Below the pieces are notes generated by a model that saw nothing but the letters and a program-made list of their open reading frames with translations, ran no database searches and had not been told where the DNA came from. From contig JAPYSD010000158.1 of the NCBI GenBank assembly GCA_029936705.1, forward strand, positions 1-7,551: a stretch of DNA of 7,551 nt. The letters run 5' to 3'. The stretch is from Croceicoccus sp. Its GTDB lineage: Bacteria; Pseudomonadota; Alphaproteobacteria; Sphingomonadales; Sphingomonadaceae. The first letter of the stretch is position 1. Each line of letters begins with the position of its first letter. Of the stretch, positions 3,961-7,551 are shown piece by piece. Position numbers and translations under genes: made by a program.

Positions 3961-5808
3961 CTATTCGGTTTCGAACTGCAATGTCGCCAGACTTGCATAC
4001 AGGCCGTTCTTTTCGACCAGTTCTGCATGGGTGCCCTGTTCGACGATGGCGCCGTGTTCCATCACCACGATCCGGTCCGCCGCGCGGACCGTCGACAGCC
4101 GGTGCGCGATCACGATGGTCGTGCGCCCCTTCATCAGCGCATCCAGGGCCGACTGCACCAGCCGCTCGCTCTGCGTGTCGAGCGCGCTGGTCGCTTCGTC
4201 CAGCAGCAGCAGGGGCGCATCGCGCAGCAGGGCGCGGGCAATTGCGACGCGCTGGCGCTGACCGCCCGACAGGCGGGCGCCGCTATCGCCGATGAACGTG
4301 TCCAGCCCATCGGGCAGGGCGCGCAGGAATTGTTCGGCATTGGCGGCCCGGGCAGCTTCCCAGATATCGTCGTCGCTGGCGTCCCACGCGCCATAGCGCA
4401 GATTGTCGCGCACGCTTGCGGCGAACAGCACGCTTTCCTGCGGCACCAGCGCCAAGCGGTGGCGCAATTCCTCCGGGTCGGCACGGGTCAGGTCGATCCC
4501 GTCCACCCGCACGCTGCCCACTTGCGGATCGTAGAACCGCGCGATCAGCTGGAACAGGGTGGACTTCCCGGCTCCGGACGGGCCGACGATGGCCACCGTC
4601 TCGCCCGGCTCGACGATCAGCGAGAAATCCTGCAGCGCCTTCTCGTCCGGACGGGTCGGATAGCGGAAGGTGACGTTCTGGAACGCGACCGAACCGCGCG
4701 GCGGGTTCGGCAGTGCTTGCGGCCGCGCAGGGGGCGCGATGGCGGGGCGCGTCGCGAGCAGCTCGCCTAGCCGCTGCGCTGCGCCAGCCGCGCGCAGGAT
4801 CTCGCCATAGACTTCGGCGAGCGAACCGAAAGCACCGCCGACCAGGCCCGCCGTAATGACAAAGGCCGCGATCGTTCCGCCCGTGATGTGGCCCGCCTGC
4901 ACGTCCAGTGCGCCGCGCCACATCAGCGCCACCAGCGCGCCCAGCACCAGCCCCATGGCCAGCGCGGTCAGCATGGCGCGCATCAGGATGCGCCGCTTCG
5001 CCGTGTCGAACGACCGTTCGACCGCGCCGCCGAACCGGACGGCCTCGCGTCGCTCCTGGTTGAATACCTGCACGATGCGGATGCCGCCCAGCACTTCGCT
5101 GACCATGGCCCCCAGGTCGGCGATCCGGTCCTGGCTGGTACGCGACAGCCCGCGCACCTGGCGCCCGATCAGCACCAGCGGCAGGATCACCACCGGAATC
5201 GCCAGCAGCAGCCAGACAGTCAGCCGGGGCGCCAGGAAGAACATGTATATGGTGCCGCCGATCGCGGTCAGCGCGTTGCGCAGCGCGACCGAGATGGTCG
5301 ACCCGACGACATGCTCGATGATCGCGGTGTCGGAAGTCATGCGCGAGGAGATCTCGCGCGGGTTGTTATCCTCGTAGAACGAGGGCGGCAGGGTGACGAG
5401 ATTGTCGTACACCTTTAGCCGCAGGTCGGCGACGACGCGTTCCGACAGCCACGACACCAGGTAGAACCGGAACGCCGTGCCGATCGCCAGCACCAGCACC
5501 AAAACCAGCAGATACTGGAACCAGCGCGTGATCTCGCCGTCGCCGAAGCCGCGATCGATCACCAGCTTGAAGCCCGAGGGAATCGCCAGCGTCGCGGCAG
5601 AGGTAGTGAGAAGCGCGATGCCCGCTCCCGCCAGATAGCCCGGATATTGCTTCGCCGCGTCGAGCAGCAGCCACAGCGGTCCGATCGAGCGCGAGGGCTT
5701 GGCCGCCTTGGCTTCGGTACTATCGCCCGGCGAATCCCCCGACCCTGGCTGCGAAAGCGGCGTGTCCGCCGGTTCGTCCGATCGCGCGATGCTGGTCTGC
5801 TCGGTCAT
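3961..5808 (-). CDS. MsbA-like ABC exporter, fused permease and ATPase
   Basis: A 615-aa half-transporter of the ABCB/MsbA type, expected to work as a homodimer in the inner membrane and to flip lipids or export amphipathic compounds. Residues 1-40 are a Ser/Asp/Pro-rich disordered tail. The membrane domain (about 45-340) has six hydrophobic segments, roughly 55-78, 97-118, 172-192, 195-214, 277-297 and 311-330. The ATPase domain has Walker A GPSGAGKST (409-417), Q-loop PQES (456-459), signature LSGGQ (513-517), Walker B LLLLDE (533-538), D-loop SALD (541-544) and the switch His at 569 in IAHRLS. All catalytic residues are intact. FKLVIDRGFG and YEDNNPREISSRMTSDT fit the MsbA-related group common in alphaproteobacteria. 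The substrate cannot be read from sequence. No good Shine-Dalgarno precedes the ATG at 5808, but coding similarity starts soon after it. It diverges from phaZ across 262 bases. Confidence 0.93.
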   Translation of the reverse strand: MTEQTSIARSDEPADTPLSQPGSGDSPGDSTEAKAAKPSRSIGPLWLLLDAAKQYPGYLAGAGIALLTTSAATLAIPSGFKLVIDRGFGDGEITRWFQYLLVLVLVLAIGTAFRFYLVSWLSERVVADLRLKVYDNLVTLPPSFYEDNNPREISSRMTSDTAIIEHVVGSTISVALRNALTAIGGTIYMFFLAPRLTVWLLLAIPVVILPLVLIGRQVRGLSRTSQDRIADLGAMVSEVLGGIRIVQVFNQERREAVRFGGAVERSFDTAKRRILMRAMLTALAMGLVLGALVALMWRGALDVQAGHITGGTIAAFVITAGLVGGAFGSLAEVYGEILRAAGAAQRLGELLATRPAIAPPARPQALPNPPRGSVAFQNVTFRYPTRPDEKALQDFSLIVEPGETVAIVGPSGAGKSTLFQLIARFYDPQVGSVRVDGIDLTRADPEELRHRLALVPQESVLFAASVRDNLRYGAWDASDDDIWEAARAANAEQFLRALPDGLDTFIGDSGARLSGGQRQRVAIARALLRDAPLLLLDEATSALDTQSERLVQSALDALMKGRTTIVIAHRLSTVRAADRIVVMEHGAIVEQGTHAELVEKNGLYASLATLQFETE

Positions 5809-5913
5809 GCCAGCCGACTAGACCAAAGCGGGCGGGGATTGAAGCGCTATAAGCCGCCGATGCCCGCGTAATCGCGTTCCGATCCGGGGCGGGCGGGCTT
5901 CAGGCTGGAAATG

Positions 5914-5948
5914 CTGCATTGCAACGCGGCACGGGAACGATCTACACT
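5914..5948 (+). promoter_or_regulatory. Candidate phaZ promoter with overlapping PhaR-like operator
   Basis: TTGCAA (5919-5924) and TACACT (5943-5948) are 18 bases apart, each four of six to consensus. CTGC-ATT-GCAA (5914-5924) overlaps the -35 and differs in one base from CTGC-N3-GCAG, the site reported for the PHB-responsive repressor PhaR in other alphaproteobacteria. The leader of about 115 bases to the ATG at 6071 contains one stem, GCCGT (5961-5965) with ACGGC (5971-5975). On the minus side towards the ABC gene, GGAAC occurs at 5880-5876 without a matching -10; nothing else was seen in 5809-6070. Confidence 0.35.
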
Positions 5949-6070
5949 ATGCGGGCATTGGCCGTCTGTAACGGCTGGCCCGTCCGGCTTCGCCGATGGA
6001 CCAGCCTTCCCTGTTGCACTTGCGTTGATCACGCGCCGCGAGGGACAAGGACGGCGAGGAGAACTGATAC

Positions 6071-7315
6071 ATGCTCTATTCGCTTTACGAGATTCAGCAG
6101 GCGTGGCGCGCGTCCGCGACCGCCATGGCGTCGGTAACCGCCGAATGGCTCAACAATCCCAAGAACCCCGTGGGTTCGATGGGGATGGGGCCCAGCATCT
6201 CGTCCGCGCTGGAAGTGTTCGCCCATGCCGCCGAACCGCGCGGCAAGCCGCCCTTTGGCATCACCACCGTTACGGTCGACGGCAAGACGCTCGAGGTGAC
6301 AGAAGCGGACGTGCTGTCCAAGCCGTTCGGCAATCTCAAGCGTTTTACCCATTCCGGCCTGTCCGCCGACGCACCCAGGCTGCTGATCGTCGCACCGATG
6401 AGCGGCCACTATGCCACCCTGCTGCGCGGCACGGTCGAGCGGATGCTCCACAAGGCGGAAGTCTATATCACCGACTGGGCCGACGCGAAGCTGGTGCCCA
6501 CCTCGGAAGGGCTGTTCGACCTCGACGACTACATCGATTACGTGATCGAGTTCCTGGAGCATATCGGCCCCGGCACGCATCTGATGGCGGTGTGCCAGCC
6601 GTCCGTCCCCGCTTTTGCGGCGACGGCGGTGATGGCGGAACAGGACAATCCGTGCCGCCCCGTGACGCTCACCATGATGGGCGGCCCGATCGACACGCGC
6701 GAAGGTCCGACCGAAGTGAACGAGATGGCGGTCGGTCGCCCGATGCACTGGTTCAAGCAATATCTGATCCAGACCGTGCCAATGCATTATCCGGGCGCCG
6801 GGCGTCAGGTCTATCCCGGCTTCCTGCAGCTGTCCGGCTTCATGTCGATGAACCTCAGCAACCACATGATGAGCCAGTACGGATTGTTCAAACACCTCGT
6901 CGCGGGCGACGGCGAAAGCGCCGATGCGACCAAGGCTTTCTACGACGAATATCTGTCGGTCTGCGACATGACCGCGGAATTCTATCTTCAGACGGTGAAC
7001 GCGGTATTCAAGGAATATCTGCTTCCCCGCGGCCTGCTGACCCACCGCGGCAAGGCGATCGACCTGGGCAAGATCCACGATACCGCGCTTCTGTGCATCG
7101 AGGGGGAGCGGGACGACATCTCCGGCGTCGGACAGACAAGGGCGGCGCTGAAGCTGACCCCGGGGCTGAGCGACGATCTCAAGAAATACCACCTCCATCC
7201 CGATGTCGGTCACTACGGCATCTTCAACGGCTCGAAATGGCGGGGCAAGATCGCGCCCATCGTCGAGCAGTGGATGGCGGATCACGCCCGAGCGAGGCTG
7301 AAAGCCGTCGCCTGA
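6071..7315 (+). CDS. phaZ: Intracellular poly(3-hydroxybutyrate) depolymerase PhaZ
   Basis: A 414-aa cytoplasmic enzyme that hydrolyses native PHB granules, returning stored carbon as hydroxybutyrate. No signal peptide is present; the N-terminus MLYSLYEIQQAWR is the family's opening. The alpha/beta-hydrolase core follows: LLIVAPMSGHYATLLRGTV (104-122) and VYITDWADAKLVP (131-143). The nucleophile motif is MAVCQPSVP, with Cys175 in place of the usual Ser. GERDDISG (345-352) and VGHYGIFNG (379-387) complete the triad. By spacing to the Ralstonia enzyme (C183, D355, H388) the triad here is Cys175, Asp348 and His381. Length is normal and nothing is missing. GAGGAG nine bases before the ATG is a strong ribosome-binding site. 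No PHB synthase, phasin or PhaR gene lies in the window, so it is probably a stand-alone gene. It diverges from the ABC exporter. Confidence 0.95.
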   Translation: MLYSLYEIQQAWRASATAMASVTAEWLNNPKNPVGSMGMGPSISSALEVFAHAAEPRGKPPFGITTVTVDGKTLEVTEADVLSKPFGNLKRFTHSGLSADAPRLLIVAPMSGHYATLLRGTVERMLHKAEVYITDWADAKLVPTSEGLFDLDDYIDYVIEFLEHIGPGTHLMAVCQPSVPAFAATAVMAEQDNPCRPVTLTMMGGPIDTREGPTEVNEMAVGRPMHWFKQYLIQTVPMHYPGAGRQVYPGFLQLSGFMSMNLSNHMMSQYGLFKHLVAGDGESADATKAFYDEYLSVCDMTAEFYLQTVNAVFKEYLLPRGLLTHRGKAIDLGKIHDTALLCIEGERDDISGVGQTRAALKLTPGLSDDLKKYHLHPDVGHYGIFNGSKWRGKIAPIVEQWMADHARARLKAVA

Positions 7316-7323
7316 CGGAGCGC

Positions 7324-7347
7324 GGCGCTCATTAGTCGGCGAGCGCC
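7324..7347 (+). terminator. Hairpin after phaZ, possible terminator
   Basis: GGCGCTC (7324-7330) and GAGCGCC (7341-7347) form a perfect 7-bp stem with a 10-base loop, 8 bases after the phaZ stop. No T-run follows (CGTTCACC), so termination may be weak or need Rho. The remaining 123 bases to 7470 show no gene. Confidence 0.45.
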
Positions 7348-7470
7348 CGTTCACCATCGCCTGCGCGGCTGTGCAGGCCTGATCGCCGGTCGGTCCGGGG
7401 CGCCGGGTTATGCGCGCGTTTACCCTTTCCGTTTAAGATGCCTTCGTGTGCCGCGTTGCATGATGGACAG

Positions 7471-7551
7471 ATGAACGGAATGACTCGCATTATTGCATTC
7501 GTGTTGCGTGCCGGCGGTGCCGTCGGCGGGGCTTTTGCCGGGCTGCAGATG
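7471..7551 (+). CDS. Possible start of an unrecognised gene, runs off right edge
   Basis: An ATG at 7471 opens 27 codons without a stop to the window end, MNGMTRIIAFVLRAGGAVGG then AFAGLQM. An internal ATG at 7480 (MTRIIAF...) is an equal choice. Basic residues followed by a Gly/Ala/Val-rich stretch look like a signal peptide or membrane helix, so an exported or membrane protein is likely if it is real. No good Shine-Dalgarno is seen. Too little is present to name a family. Confidence 0.4.
   Translation, partial: MNGMTRIIAFVLRAGGAVGGAFAGLQM

Noticed and set aside
3894..4028. Upstream extension of the GlsB-type gene
   Set aside because: It would overlap the ABC gene end, has no similarity to the family and ignores the good ribosome-binding site before 3893.
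5911..7335. 474-codon plus-strand frame overlapping phaZ in another frame
   Set aside because: It is an Arg-rich +1/-1 shadow of phaZ with no plausible start signal.
6029..7357. 442-codon open frame on the minus strand opposite phaZ
   Set aside because: PhaZ has intact catalytic motifs and a strong ribosome-binding site. The antisense frame is rich in His, Arg and Gln without recognisable domains, as expected for a mirror frame of high-GC coding DNA.

Overview
The window looks like chromosomal DNA of a GC-rich alphaproteobacterium, most likely a sphingomonad (Sphingomonadales, for example the Erythrobacter or Sphingomonas groups). This rests on codon bias, on the lolA - xth - ribA order, on a zinc-free L33, on the N-terminal style of RibA and on a possible EcfG-type stress promoter. 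It is an inference from gene content, not a database match. No mobile element, tRNA, rRNA or CRISPR array was found.

Minus strand, reading right to left: a large MsbA-like ABC exporter (3961-5808). Next come three small envelope genes: a GlsB/YeaQ-type stress membrane protein (3639-3893), a tiny acidic repeat lipoprotein (3278-3523) and an unrecognised tail-anchored protein (2806-3123). These are followed by ribosomal protein L33 (2416-2583), the lipoprotein carrier LolA (1639-2289), a 309-base gap, exonuclease III (523-1317) and the start of a RibA-type GTP cyclohydrolase II running off the left edge (1-515). The first two small genes end in convincing intrinsic terminators, so they are probably short separate transcripts and not one long operon. 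xth and ribA are 7 bases apart and probably co-transcribed.

Plus strand: an intracellular polyhydroxybutyrate depolymerase, phaZ (6071-7315), diverges from the ABC exporter across a 262-base regulatory region. The first 27 codons of a possible further gene run off the right edge.

The most interesting signals are non-coding. (1) Between lolA and xth, a promoter-like pair, a long-range stem with C-rich unpaired stretches and a 12-bp terminator line up as a small RNA of about 115 nt (1403-1518, minus). (2) The GlsB gene has a close match to the alphaproteobacterial general-stress (EcfG) promoter, GGAAC-N17-AGTT, and the -10 element overlaps an inverted repeat that also covers its ribosome-binding site. 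(3) A near-consensus PhaR operator overlaps the likely -35 of phaZ. No wholly new multi-gene system is visible; the remaining genes are housekeeping or small envelope/stress functions.
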